Origin: Cordylochernes scorpioides
Taxonomy: Eukaryota > Arthropoda > Arachnida > Pseudoscorpiones > Chernetidae
DNA length: 64,000 nucleotides
Direction of reading: 5' to 3'
Assembly: GCA_030710605.1 (NCBI GenBank)
Contig: CP092874.1
Span: forward strand, 74,279,044-74,343,043
Positions 1 through 11,480 of the stretch are shown here, piece by piece. Every line of letters begins with the position of its first letter. The stretch's first letter is position 1. Below the pieces are notes generated by a model. That model did not search any database. It had not been told where the DNA came from and worked only from the letters and a program-made list of their open reading frames with translations. The translations under genes were made by a program, and so were the position numbers.

Positions 1-407
1 CTACATTCAATAACTATTATCATGCATGTTATGTTCTCCTTTCCATAATTTCCTGGTATGCTAATTATTCCTCTCAACATTTCATAGATATGCAAAGTCC
101 CTATAGTTTTTAAATATGTAAATAGTCTCATCCCTATATAGTGTCCAATGTTCCATATGTTCTCACATGTCTCCTGTAGAAAGGCCGGCCAGCCCGAAAG
201 CTTGAGCGTTTTGTAATAAATCATCGTATAAAAGAAACTCGCCCCATATTTGTAAACTACCGGAGAGAGACAATACAGCCATACCTCTCTTGAGACATGT
301 TTCCAGAGAATAGCGCAGTTCAAAACATCTCTTTGTCAATTTTTATAGCCTTTTGGTGTCTAAAATAATAGATGACGTGTGAGTGACAGTTTCTAGGACA
401 TAAATTC
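1..407. other. AT-rich leader, no gene seen
   Basis: I see no coding region here. The only recognisable item is the hammerhead-like relic at 171-206. The minisatellite begins gradually from about 408. Confidence 0.6.
171..206 (+). ncRNA. Hammerhead-like relic (class GAA-AGCT)
   Basis: Reading the plus strand: CTC, CTGTAGA, a GGC/GCC hairpin with a six-base loop, GAA, the self-complementary AGCT, T, then GAG pairing back to CTC. This is the order of a type I hammerhead (stem I, core, stem II, GAA, minimal stem III, cleavage base, stem I). The core reads CUGUAGA instead of CUGANGA, so conserved A6 is lost and activity is unlikely. Related motifs lie at 56539, 58387 and 63361. Confidence 0.4.
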
Positions 408-3400
408 GTCAGGCTACACCAGAACAATCCACGCGGTCAGGCTTTACCAAGATAGTCCAAGCAGCCAGGCCACACTAAGACAGCCCAGGCAGCCAGGCCA
501 CACTAGGACAGTCCAGGCAGCCAGGCCACACTAGGACAGTCCAGGCAGCCAGGCCGCATTAGGACAGTCCAGGCAGCCAGGCCGCACCATGACAGTCCAG
601 GCAGCCAGGCCCCACTAGGACAGTCCAGGCAGCCAGGCCCCACTAGGACAGTCCAGGCAGCCAGGCCCCACTAGGACAGTCCAGGCAGCCCGGCCGCATT
701 AGGACAGTCCAGGCAGCCAGGCCGCACCATGACAGTCCAGGCAGCCAGGCCGCACCATGACAGTCCAGGCAGCCAGGCCACACTACGACAGTACAGGCAG
801 CCAGGCCACACTAGGACAGTCCAGGCAGCCAGGCCGCATTAGGACAGTCCAGGCAGCCAGGCCGCACCATGACAGTCCAGGCAGCCAGGCCGCACCATGA
901 CAGTCCAGGCAGCCAGGCAACACTACGACTGTCCAGGCAGCCAGGTCACACTAGGACAGTCCAGGCAGCCAGGCTACACCATGACAGTCCAGGCAGCCAG
1001 GCCACACTAGGACAGTCCAGGCAGCCAGGCTACACCATGACAGTCCAGGCAGCCAGGCCACACTAGGACAGTCCAGGCAGCCAGGCCACACTAGGACAGT
1101 CCAGGCAGCCTGGCCACACTAGGACAGTCCAAGCAGCCTGGCCACACTAGGATCATCCAGGCAGTCAGACCACACTAGGGCAGTCCAGGCAGCCTGGCCA
1201 CACTAGGACAGTCCAGGCAGCATGGCCACACTAGGACAGTCCAGGCAGCCTGGCCACACTAGGACAGTCCAGGCAGACTGGCCACACTAGGACAGTCCAG
1301 GCAGCCAGGCAACACTAGGTCAGTCCAGGCAGCATGGCCACACTAGGTCAGTCCAGGCAGCCTGGCCACACTAGGACAGTCCAGGCAGCCAGGCCACACT
1401 AGGACAGTCCAGGCAGCCAGGCCACACTAGGACAGTCCAGGCAGCCAGGCAACACTAGGTCAGTCCAGGTAGCCTGGCCACACTAGGACAGTCCAGGCAG
1501 CCAGGCAACACTAGGTCAGTCCAGGTAGCCTGGCCACACTAGGACAGTCCAGGCAGCCAGGCCACACTAGGACAGTCCAGGCAGACTGGCCACACTAGGA
1601 CAGTCCAGGCAGCCAGGCAACACTAGGTCAGTCCAGGTAGCCTGGCCACACTAGGACAGTCCAGGCAGCCAGGCCACACTAGGACAGTCCAGGCAGCCAG
1701 GCCACACCAAGACAGTCCAGGCAGCCAGGCCAAACCAAGACAGCCCAGGCAGACAGACCACACCAGAACAGTCCAGGTAGACAGACCACACCAGAACATT
1801 CCAGGTAGACAGACCACACAAGAACAGTCCAGGTAGACTGACCACACCAGAACAGTCCAGGTAGACTGACCACAGAAGACAGTCCAGGCAGCCAGGCCAC
1901 ACTAGGACAGTCCAGGCAGCCAGGCCACACTAGGACAGTCCAGGCAGCCAGGCCACACTAGGACAGTCCAGGCAGCCAGGCCACACTAGGACAGTCCAGG
2001 CAGACAGACCACACTAGGACATTCCAGGCAGCCAGGCCACAACAAGACCGCCCAGGCAGACAGACCACACTAGAACAGTCCAGGTAGACTGACCACACCA
2101 GAACATTCCAGGTAGACAGACCACACAAGAACAGTCCAGGTAGACTGACCACACCAGAACAGTCCAGGTAGACTGACCACACCAGAACAGTCCAGGTAGA
2201 CAGACCACACAATAACAGTCCAGGCGGACAGACCACACCAGAACAGTCCAGGCAGACAGACCATACTAGAACAGTCCAGGCAGACAGACCACACCAGAAT
2301 AGTCCAGGTAGACAGACCACACCAGAACAGTCCAGGCAGACAGACCACACCAGAACAGTCCAGGCAGACAGACCACACCAGAACAGTCCAGGTAGACAGA
2401 CCACACCAGAACAGTCTAGGTAGACAGACCACACCAGAACAGTCCAGGCGGACAGACCACACCAGAACAGTCCAGGTAGACAGACCACACCAGAACAGTC
2501 AAGGCGGACAGACCACACCATGACAGTCCAGGCAGTCTGGTGACATCAGAACAATCCATATAGCCACACCCAAACAGTCCAGCCGGACAGACCACGCCAC
2601 AACAGTCCAGGTAGACAGACCACACAAGAACAGTCCAGGCAGTCAGACCACACCAGAACAGTCCAGATAGACAGACCACACCAGAACAGTCCAGGTAAAC
2701 AGACCACACCAGAACAGTCCAGGTAGACAGACCACACCAGAACAGTCCAGCCGGACAGACCACGCCAGAACAGTCCAGTGGACAGACCACGCCAGAACAG
2801 TCCAGGTAGACAGACCACGCCAGAACAGTCCAGGCAGCCAGGCCACACTACGACTGTCCAGGCAGCCAGGCCACACTAGGACAGTCCAGGCAGCCAGGCT
2901 AACCCATGACAGTCCAGGCAGCCAGGCCGCACCATGACAGTCCAGGCAGCCAGGCCGCACCATGACAGTCCAGGCAGCCAGGCCGCACCATGACAGTCCA
3001 GGCAGCCAGGCCGCACCATGACAGTCCAGGTAGACTGACCACACTAGAACAGTCCAGGTAGACTGACCACACCAAGACAGTCCAGGCAGCCAGGCCACAC
3101 TAGGACAGTCCAGGCAGCCAGGCCACAACAAGACCGCCCAGGCAGACAGACCACACGAGAACAGTCCAGGTAGACTGACCACACCAGAACATTCCAGGTA
3201 GACAGACCACACAAGAACAGTCCAGGTAGACTGACCACACCAGAACAGTCCAGGTAGACAGACGACACAATAACAGTCCAGGCGGACAGACCACACCAGA
3301 ACAGTCCAGGCGGACAGACCATACCAGAACAGTCCAGGCAGACAGACCACACCAGAACAGTCCAGGTAGACAGACCACACCAGAACAGTCCAGGTAGACA

Positions 3401-4105
3401 GACCACACCAGAACAGTCCAGGCAGACAGACCACACCAGAACAGTCCAGGTAGACAGACCACACCAGAACAGTCCAGGTAGACAGACCACACCAGAACAG
3501 TCCAGGTAGACAGACCACACCAGAACAGTCCAGGCAAACAGACCACACCAGAACAGTCCAGGCAAACAGACAACACCAGAACAGTCCAGGTAGACAGACC
3601 ACACCAGAACAGTCCAGGTGGACAGACCACACCATGACAGTCCAGGCAGTCTGGTGACATCAGAACAATCCATATAGCCATACCAAAACAGTCCAGCCGG
3701 ACAGACCACGCCAGAATAGTCCAGGTAGACAGACCACACAAGAACAGTCCAGGCAGTCAGACCACACCAGAACAGTCCAGATAGACAGACCACACCAGAA
3801 CAGTCCAGGTAAACAGACCACACCAGAACAGTACAGGCAAACAGACCACACCAGAACAGTCCAGGTAGACAGACCACACCAGAACAGTCCAGCCGGACAG
3901 ACCACGCCAGAACAGTCCAGGTAGACAGACCACACAAGAAAAGTCCAGGCAGCCAGACCACACCAGAACAGTCCAGGCAGACAGACCACACAAGAACAGT
4001 CCAGGCGGGCAGACCACACCAGAACAGTTCAGGCAGTCTGGTGACATCAGAACAATCCAAATATTCACACCAGGATAGTTCAGGCAGCAAACCTGGCCGC
4101 ATCAG
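408..4105. repeat. 28-bp minisatellite array (about 130 units)
   Basis: The unit is 28 bp. Type A reads around CAGTCCAGGCAGCCAGGCCA and type B around CAGTCCAGGTAGACAGACCA. Type A dominates about 408-1735 and 2840-3025. Type B dominates about 1740-2840 and 3025-4080. An odd spacer (GTCTGGTGACATCAG) recurs at about 2535, 3649 and 4035, showing larger duplications. Because 28 is not a multiple of three and stops are rare, long Trp/Cys-rich ORFs appear on the minus strand (up to 352 codons). They have no start context and overlap in several frames, so I treat them as artefacts. Confidence 0.97.
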
Positions 4106-5705
4106 GTTAGCAGAACCTAGCCAGTTAGCTGGACAGGGCTATTAGGGCAATCTCGAGTGCCAAAAACCCAAATCAAGGTAAGGTTGCACAACAATCTCTT
4201 CCTTTGCTTCATTACTAACCAGCGGTTATGTTTGGTTGAAGAGTATTTGAAACTCCACGTCACAATTTCTTTGATTCCTGCATCACCAGCAATGCCCTTA
4301 TCGCCTATTTGTACCTTTTATAATTTGCCATTAAAATTTAATCTTTGGTTTTCATGCCATCGAAAATTATTTTCTCGTACCTATAGCATTGCCAGAAATA
4401 TTTCTTAGTTCGCTTATTTCTCAAGCGCTCAAGATTCATTTTATCTCTTTTCTTCTTGAATCACCAGCCATTTTATTTCTAGGTTGTCTTGTATCTCCCC
4501 TGCATTCGAAGATTTTTTTTATTTCTTTTCTCCTTTACTTCAAGAGTATTTATTTAGCCGATGATGCAATATTATGGAAACTTGAAAAATTCATAAAATA
4601 GTTTGAATTATCATTTCTTTTCTTACCTGAAGAGAGAGATAATAAAACAAAATAATGTTCTTCCTATTATTGTCGATGAATAAAGATTCTTAAAATACAA
4701 ATACTTGGAATGAAGCCGTCCACTGCTTTCCTTTCAGTTGAAGACTACTAAACCTCCTAAAACTTTACCAAATAAATCAGCCCCATTCGTTCATGAGGAG
4801 ATTTTAAAATTAACTTTTGATTATTTTGAGCTCTTCATGATACTTCAAATCTACGCAATTCCTTAAGTAAATGACTTTCAATATAATCGAAGACCTTCCT
4901 AGAAATTTCGTTCGAATAGGGTCTTTTATAGAATTAAAGAAGGTGGAATAATTTCTGCTGAAAGGCATCTGTGGTTGAAATGTAAGTGTAACTTCCAACT
5001 GTTGATAGAAAGTCAAAGCCTTTCTATTGTTCTTGCAAGGTGTAGAGCGTCATAAACAGTTTCAACCAGTTTTGGTTAATAATCGAAGATGTGTATAGGG
5101 TTTTTTTTTTCTTTAGAAATCAGATTCAAGGATTTAAAAATATAATTTTCTATGGTTCCTCTATATAACAATGGAAGAATAGTTTTATAATTCTCTAATT
5201 AAAAAAAAATAGTTTATCATTAAAATAGCTAATTTAAGAATATTAAATATATTCATTGATTTAATGAGAACATGTATTATAGAGAGAAAAAATGTCATCA
5301 TCCTCAATAATTATAACTTCAAAAGGACATCGTTAGTTCAATTGACTAGAATATACTAGTATTGAATCCAAACGGCGAAAATGACGAAATTCTTTTAACA
5401 TCGTGCTGATCATATTGTAACAAAGTATTCATTATTTTATTAGCAGAGTATCATTTTTATGTTTATATTTTCCTACTCTGTAAACTTCCCTCATTCCTTA
5501 TCTTTTGTTTATTACTCATAATTTGTTTTTGCCTGAAATAAATTGCTGTCTCATCCCGAAGTTGGTCTTCCCTAATTTTCCACGTGACAATATTGCTAAA
5601 ATGTCAGTGGCTTTCCGTCAAGTGCCTCAACTAGTGTGAGATACAGGAAAGACCACATATATACAAGTCCCGAAGTAGAGTTCAAGACGCCAAGCATAAA
5701 AGTAA
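4106..5705. other. AT-rich stretch without recognised gene
   Basis: Two short overlapping plus-strand ORFs (4157-4408 and 4389-4601) resemble no family I know and have AT-driven composition. A segment of about 50 bp near 4836-4885 recurs near 6645-6690, so part of this is dispersed repeat. Confidence 0.5.
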
Positions 5706-6370
5706 GGCATAAAAGTAATTGAGATTCCAAAATCGAATACAAGGCGTCTAACATGGAAGAGAAGGCATCGTACTAACTAAAGAAGTAAGTGGCATTGCAC
5801 CAATTGATTCAATCGAATCTGTTAGCTTCTTTGGCAGTACGATGCCTTCTCTTCTATGTTTAACCCCTTGTATCCGATTTTGGAACCTCAATCTATAGAT
5901 ATATATTCTTGTCTTTCCTATATTTCATGCGGGTTGAATCAACATCGTACTAACTATAGAAGTTGGAGGAATTACACCAATTGATTCAACCAGCGCATGA
6001 AATATTGGAAAGACGAGAATATAAGATTCCAAAATCGAATACAAGGCGTCTAACATGGAAGAGAAGGCATCGTACTAACTAAAGAAGTAAGTGGCATTGC
6101 ACCAATTGATTCAACCAGCGCATGAAATATTGGAAAGACGATAATATAAGATTGAGATTCCAAAATCGAATACAAGGCGTCTAACATGGAAGAGAAGGCA
6201 TCGTACTAACTAAAGAAGTAAGTGGCATTGCACCAATTGATTCAACCCGCATGAAATATAGGAAAGACAAGAATATATATATATATCCATATATTGAGGT
6301 TCCAAAATCGGATACAAGGGGTCAAACATAGAAGAGAAGGCATCGTACTGCCAAAGAAGCTAACAGATTC
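5706..6370. repeat. Nested direct and inverted repeat cluster
   Basis: A segment beginning ATTCCAAAATCGAATACAAG and running through GAGAAGGCATCGTACTAACT occurs three times in direct orientation (about 5725, 6025, 6155). Diverged inverted copies lie at about 5825-5895, and a further variant is at about 6298-6365. The arrangement looks like a palindromic element inserted into or duplicated beside itself. No coding potential is visible. Confidence 0.85.
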
Positions 6371-7279
6371 CTAGCAAGTAGACAGCCATCGTGAAGTATT
6401 GAGTATGCAGGGCCATCGATATCAGTTGCTATCAGCCGCCCGGTACATCTCTATGCAAATTTGAAGCCAATTGCCTGGGCCTCATTTTGTATTGATGGCA
6501 TTGTGAGGTGGAGTACCTCCCACATCTATCTATATATACAGTACGGTGGTACTCAGGCTGATAGATTTAACTCTCCGTAGTACAGTAACAGTATATAAAT
6601 TGTGACATTTAACGAAAATCACCTATCTATAGATTTATTCACATGATACTTCAAATCTACGCAAGTCCTTAAGTAAATGGCTTTCAATATAAGTCTATAC
6701 TTACAAGTACCAGATCACAAAAGAGTTAATGAGGGCCTGTAGGTACTGGAAAATTCCGCCATAGAACAATAGCTGGACTTTCCATTCCCTCTCACATTGA
6801 AGGATTCCTAGCTGACAGAGAATCCTGGAAGATTCCAAGATTATTAAGGATCGGCCTTGAATTGGCTCGTAGGAGATAAAAGAACAAAAATAATTTTATA
6901 AGCCACCTGGCTCATCCGTCAGTTTTAATTCTAAAAGAGATGGATCACATTGGGAAGAGAGTGAAACCCCAGCAGGAACACCTAACTAGTTAAATGATTT
7001 CAAAAAGAAGAATATGAAGCAGTTTTCCAAAATGTGAAAGCTATTTACTCGCAAAGCGGTTCTATTTCCCTTAAAAGAAGACAAAGGTAATGATTAATCT
7101 TTTCATCTTGACGCACATGACACGCCATGGAATTTTCCATTAACTTAGTAAGGAACAAGACATATTGTTTTACCTTCATCTTCTTTGTGCGTGTGTGAAA
7201 AAATAAGCCACTTTCTTTAAAATGAAATCAAAACCAATGCTTATATATTTTATAGGGAAATTATGATTTTTGAATATTA
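6371..7279. other. No recognised gene or repeat
   Basis: Apart from the short duplicate of 4836-4885 near 6645-6690, I see nothing identifiable in this AT-rich stretch. Confidence 0.5.
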
Positions 7280-7743
7280 TTGATATATAGAATTATAAGA
7301 ATGGAGCCGGGGCTACATCACCATTTACTCTCATGTATGGAGCTGAAAGACGAACGAGAAGTGCTCCTCAGTGAAATAGGCCTCGAGGGACTCTCTTTGG
7401 AGCTCCTGTTGAATGAGGTGGTGAGAAACAGAGCTGGAGCTTTTGCGTTGTTCAAATTTTGGAAGACGGCTGAAAAGAAGAGGAGGCTATATACATAATC
7501 TAATTGATGTAAATAATTATATGTAAATAATCTATGTCAGGATTAGAATGACGTAGACCAGTAAAAGGCTTGTTGCTGCTGTTGTATATAGTCACAGTGT
7601 AGAAAATACTATACCTACTACATGTGGATTTCTCTCTGCATTCTTAGTTCTCTTACTCTGTAAACTGGCGAATCCTGTATAGGACGAGAGGTCCTCAATA
7701 AAGGCTTTTGTTGTTGTTGTTGTTGTTGATATATAGAATTATT
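7280..7743 (+). mobile_element. 5'-truncated LINE insertion with target-site duplication
   Basis: The 17-bp direct repeat TTGATATATAGAATTAT flanks the insert (7280-7296 and 7727-7743). Inside, a frame from 7301 to 7498 ends with a charged tail (KFWKTAEKKRRLYT, stop), which looks like the C-terminus of a LINE ORF2. It is followed by about 200 bp of 3' UTR, an AATAAA signal near 7698 and a (TTG)n tail. A 5'-truncated body, simple 3' tail and long TSD are the standard signature of target-primed reverse transcription. The LINE clade cannot be told from this short tail. Confidence 0.82.
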
Positions 7744-8063
7744 ACTTGCTGATGCTGATTATTTTGAGTTCGTAATAATTTTGGTATTGGTTTGCAGTCG
7801 TGATATTTTGTAAATATAATAAACACAGTTTTATTCACTTTAATTATGCTAATGAAGTATAGAATACATAATTTGAGAAAGTACTATCTGACTTAAGGCG
7901 AGTAGAATAAAGAAAATAAAATATCATGTATTTATATATCTACAGAAAGATTTAAACCTGCCAAAGTAAAACAACAATTGGTTCTCATATAGGGAAAGCC
8001 GCGATATCTGCCGGTCGACTTAACAGAATAGTTTGTTATAGAAATTATCATTTTATTATATAT
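7744..8063. other. No recognised gene
   Basis: AT-rich sequence between the LINE insertion and the Helitron. Nothing identifiable is seen. Confidence 0.5.
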
Positions 8064-8365
8064 AGTATATACAGTTACGAGCGTCTTTCCTAATCAATCA
8101 GCCGACTCTGTCACCGTTTGCTTTTATTGGTTGGCTACGGTCACGCCACCTTTGCCCCACCCCCCCCCCCTGCCGGCGGCGCGCGCCCGTTGGCTGCCGG
8201 CGAGCACGTGACTTCCCTGTGCGCGCGCATGGCGGGCGGTAGGCTATAGTTATTAACTAACATATGCAATTAATTAAGGCGCCAATTTAGAATTGTAACA
8301 AATAGTATTTGAATCAAAACATTCAATCGGGTAAAACACGGGCGTTGCCCGGGTCATTCGGCTAG
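8064..8365 (+). mobile_element. Non-autonomous Helitron, GC-rich variant
   Basis: The 3' end shows the hallmark Helitron terminus: a CCGGGC-type hairpin (GGGCGTTGCCC), a short spacer and terminal CTAG followed by host T. The 5' region aligns by eye with the copies at 43565, 36770 and 44251 (GTTACGAGCGTC, then a C-tract). This copy carries a strikingly GC-rich insert at about 8150-8240 that the other copies lack. No Rep/helicase is present, so mobilisation would need an autonomous relative. Confidence 0.8.
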
Positions 8366-9046
8366 TATAGTATATTTTAAGCCCAAAATGATAACGTCAA
8401 AATAAAAACCGAAAGAGTCGGCAGCTTCGAGCAGAGGAGAGGAAATAGCCGACGCCCAGATGGGCTTCCCCTCCAGGGCTTTTTATAGGCGGTCAACAGG
8501 ACAGTTTTAGCAGGGAGTCAAGGCAGGGTGTGCTACATTGTGTCCATCGGCAGACCGCTTCTGTCTCTCTTTCTCCATGTCTCGGTGATAGGCATCCAGG
8601 TTTTTGTCATGGCCTCCACCTCTGTCCCGTGGGCTGTCTCCGATCACTCTCGGTGCTAACATGCCATGCCTCTGCTTCTTGTTGTCCACTTGTGGGAAGA
8701 ACATCAACACTCGCCTCACGTATATTGTATATTTTCTTGTATATCGAATAGGTTTTCTCATTGAAAGATATGTAGATTAGGCTTATTCCATATAAGAGGT
8801 TTTTTCCTTTTTGTTGGCTTTTCGACTGTTTTGCTATTTCAGTTTGGTAATAGAAGAAGAGAGAGCAGAATACTAGGAAAACCTCTACTTGTCTTTTCTC
8901 GGTGCATTATTCCCTTAGATCGACTAATATTGCTTAATTGATCTAGAAGAATTATATCTTTATTTATATCGTTCCAAACACGATATACTTGTTTAGGATA
9001 TTTACAACAATATATAAATTATGTATTACACAATTAATTGATCTAT
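8366..9046. other. Unidentified stretch with a GC-richer block
   Basis: About 8400-8760 is richer in G and C than its surroundings and is open on both strands (8507-8761 minus, 8530-8751 plus). Neither translation matches a family I know. It could be a transposon UTR or fragment. The remainder is AT-rich. Confidence 0.4.
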
Positions 9047-9454
9047 AATATAGATGGAAATTTTGCCGGGAGGATATTGTTTTAAAGAGACAAAGGTCGC
9101 CTCTCCCGTCAAAATAGACGTCAAAACTAGACGCCATCTATTGACCGTCACCGCAAACTAGCGGTCTCGGGTCGGTGACAAAGCCACAACACCAGCTTTG
9201 GCAAACTGAAAAACGTCCACCTAGAGACCATGGTTTCGGGCTAATGGCCTTCGTCAGTCTAGGGCGGACTTTATTCCATGAGATCCACACGGGATCTAAT
9301 GGAATCTTGACAATCTGCCAAAGAGGTGTTTAGCTGGCAAAATGGTTGGGCCAAATCTATGGCTAAAATATAGATGGAAATTTTGCCGGGAGGATATTGA
9401 TCTTAAAGAGACAAAGGTCGCCTCTCCCGTCAAAATAGACGTCAAAACTAGACG
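9047..9454 (-). mobile_element. Retrozyme-like tandem element with hammerhead
   Basis: A segment of 87-88 bp beginning AATATAGATGGAAATTTTGC occurs twice in direct orientation (9047-9133 and 9367-9454), differing mainly by one small indel. This gives a repeat period of 320 bp and about 1.3 units. The unit carries a type I hammerhead on the minus strand. A second copy with a 318-bp period lies at 58449. Animal retrozymes are non-autonomous tandem-repeat retroelements with units of a few hundred bases, each holding a type I hammerhead. That known architecture matches, though Penelope-type pseudo-LTRs carry similar ribozymes. No ORF is present. Confidence 0.72.
9215..9269 (-). ncRNA. Type I hammerhead ribozyme
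   Basis: Minus strand, 5' to 3': GTCC; two bases of internal loop; CCTAGA; core CTGACGA; stem II A-GGC, loop CATTA, GCC-C; GAA; stem III ACC-AT-GGT; cleavage base C after GGT; TCTAGG; one base; GGAC. Stem I therefore has six inner pairs (CCTAGA/TCTAGG), an internal loop, and four outer pairs (GTCC/GGAC). Stem III is a self-complementary octamer, as in hammerheads thought to act as dimers. The one flaw is an A-C mismatch at the base of stem II, which is G-C in the sister copy at 58608. Predicted self-cleavage follows the GTC at 9228-9226 on the minus strand. Confidence 0.8.
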
Positions 9455-9675
9455 ATTAATATAGTTAATTATTTATTTCGCTCAAAATAACGATATACTT
9501 ACTTAGTATATTTACAACATTGTTCCAATATTTACTGCAGGTTTATGCAATTAAGTCAAATTTGCAAGTAAAAAGCAAGTTAATAAAAAGTCAAAGGCTT
9601 CAATGCCTCAAAAAAAAAAAAGAAAAAAAAATCAGAAATATATTTACAAAAATTATAGATTCTTATTCATGATAT

Positions 9676-9936
9676 CTAATATTTAAACAAATTTTCGAAA
9701 TGTATAAACCCCTGTTTTCCATTAATATGGCACTTTAACAATGAGTGGGTTGAATCTGGTGTTTCTTTACTGCAGCAACAACTCGAATCCTCGTCTGCTC
9801 GATTTGTTGCCCAAATATTTACCAAAATAACATGGTCTGTTATGAAATGTATATTATGAAATTTTGTGAAAACCTTTGGGATACCATAGGGAAAAAACAT
9901 TGTAAAGTGTTTAATTTGTACTATATTATGATGCAT
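9676..9936 (-). pseudogene. Possible LINE ORF2 C-terminal relic
   Basis: The 86-codon frame contains CCCSKETPDSTHSLLKC preceded by a run like ATNRADED. This spacing (Cys pair, ET, His, Cys) resembles the zinc-binding tail that follows reverse transcriptase or RNase H in many LINE ORF2 proteins. There is no upstream RT in frame. The match is short and the call is tentative. Confidence 0.4.
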
Positions 9937-9942
9937 TAGCGC

Positions 9943-10110
9943 GCCATCTGTTACGAAAATTCGAAACTATTATAGACGTGTATGATTCTTTTTAAAATAA
10001 AACAATTTCTACTGCCCTTACTGCAATGGAAAAATTAATCGGAGGGCCTGGCTCATCAGTGATGAACCCTCCCAGCGGTTTCACCAGTTATTTGTACTAT
10101 AGACTATTAT
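9943..10110 (+). repeat. Foldback-family arm (GGAGGGCCTGGCTCATCAGT)
   Basis: Matches one arm of the palindromic element at 55977-56277, including GCGCGCCATCTGTTA, GAAACTATTATAG, the CTACTGCCCTTACTGCAATGG block and the conserved GAACCCTCCCAGCGGTTTC. The second arm is missing. Related copies occur at 37669, 41300, 43980, 55977 and 61015. Confidence 0.75.
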
Positions 10111-10485
10111 CTTGAAGATATAGAGGTTTCCTGGCCGGCATTCATAGTTCTTTAAGGGAGGCTTCCCCACCTTGAGAGAGTCCTCCTCCAGACAAGGTCT
10201 TCTTGAACACTCCTTAGTTCCACAGCGAGGAAGTACGCAAGCAATCTTTGAGAATCTCTCTCTTTGGCGAGAGTCAAAATGGAAAAATCAAGCTATAATT
10301 CCGTTTTTTTTTAAATATAATTACGCCGATAATATACCAGGAACAATAGAAAGAGTTATTATAAAAAAAAAACTGGTAAAATACTAGACCAAATTACTAA
10401 AAAAATTAAATGTTCCGCATTTATCAAGTTTAAATATAGGAACTAGCCATGGCAACTAGTAGAAATACAAGCCATGTGTGTTCTT
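10111..10485. other. No recognised gene
   Basis: A short plus-strand ORF (10172-10387) has no recognisable domain. The stretch near 10155-10185 (CTTCCCCACCTTGAGAGAG) recurs inverted near 55872, so this is probably dispersed repeat. Confidence 0.45.
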
Positions 10486-10745
10486 GATCATGACAGCACA
10501 CAGGCTCATAATGCATTGTGGGCCAAGAGGTTTCTGACCAAGTATAACATCCCAGTGTTAGACCATCCGCTTTATTCACCTGACCTGCTATTGTGTAAAT
10601 TCTATCTGTTTCAAATTTGCATCAAACAAAGTAAGATTACAGAACGTTGAAGAATTAAAAGAAACATCTGCTCACGTCATGAAGGAGCTCACAGAAGAAG
10701 ACACTGTTTCGAACAATAGAAGAATCGCATGGAGCATTTGTAGGG
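10486..10745 (+). pseudogene. Mariner transposase relic (C-terminal part)
   Basis: From 10486 the frame reads DHDSTQAHNALWAKRFL, then HPLYSPDL, the usual spacing of the second and third catalytic blocks of a mariner DDD transposase (D...H N A, then YSPDL). The third catalytic aspartate position has drifted (LLCKF instead of the usual AP-D). Stops and a frame change follow. The downstream VGINEQV-type tail is typical of mariner C-termini. It is a dead fragment from a different mariner lineage than the one at 34563. Confidence 0.75.
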
Positions 10746-11480
10746 ATAAATGAGCAAGTGTTTATTGGGCAAGATAATAAGTAAATATTTCTATAAATAT
10801 AAATTATTATATTATAGTGTTTTATAGTCACACCTTGTATATCAACAAAATGGCTGCTATTCGTGGTCCATTTGGATGAGGAAAGCGAATACTAAAACGC
10901 GGCTGATTCCACACTCGCCTTTTCAGTGATACGCTAACCTATGCACGGTGGATTCTGAGGCCACTGAGCATACGTCGGACCTGGAGGCTGTTGGATTCTG
11001 CACTGTCTGGAGTATAGGAGCCCATCTATACTTCCTTCCTGTGGTGAATCTGTATAACACCGGTGGTCTTAATATAACTGTATGTGTGTGTGTGAACAAA
11101 ATGGTTTTAGGTATTATTTGAAGATAACATTGAGAAAGAATTGTTTGTACGCGCGATGAATCTGCCCTTTACTGGGAAAACCATTGGGATGATTGGTTTC
11201 TCAATCTCCTATAATGGTCGTAGAAAATTAAGTTCAAAGAATCTCTGCGAAAAAAAATAATTATACAAATTTTAATTTAAATATGACACAACACACGCAT
11301 TTAGTTTTTATATCTATCCACAACAGAAGTTGATCAAATTTACTGTGTAGGCAGACTTTGTAGAAAAATTTAAAAAAATTCTGTAAACACCAAAATTTTA
11401 TGGTAAATAATTGTCTGTCCATTTTAAGAATTTAGATCAAGAGGGCTCTATATATTTTCAAAAGTTTAGTTCATCATCAA
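10746..11480. other. No recognised gene
   Basis: The stretch contains a moderately GC-rich block (about 10860-11060) and a (TG)n run near 11080. Nothing in it could be identified. Confidence 0.45.

Noticed and set aside
2643-4102. Long minus-strand ORFs (330 and 352 codons), Trp/Cys-rich repeats
   Set aside because: They lie entirely in the 28-bp minisatellite, overlap in all frames, and follow from a unit with few stop codons. No selection or start context supports a gene.
408-4105. CRISPR array
   Set aside because: Repeats are contiguous with no unique spacers, and the window is clearly eukaryotic.
8507-8761. Overlapping ORFs on both strands as a small gene
   Set aside because: Neither frame shows a known domain, and both-strand openness points to composition. 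Left as an unidentified GC-richer block.
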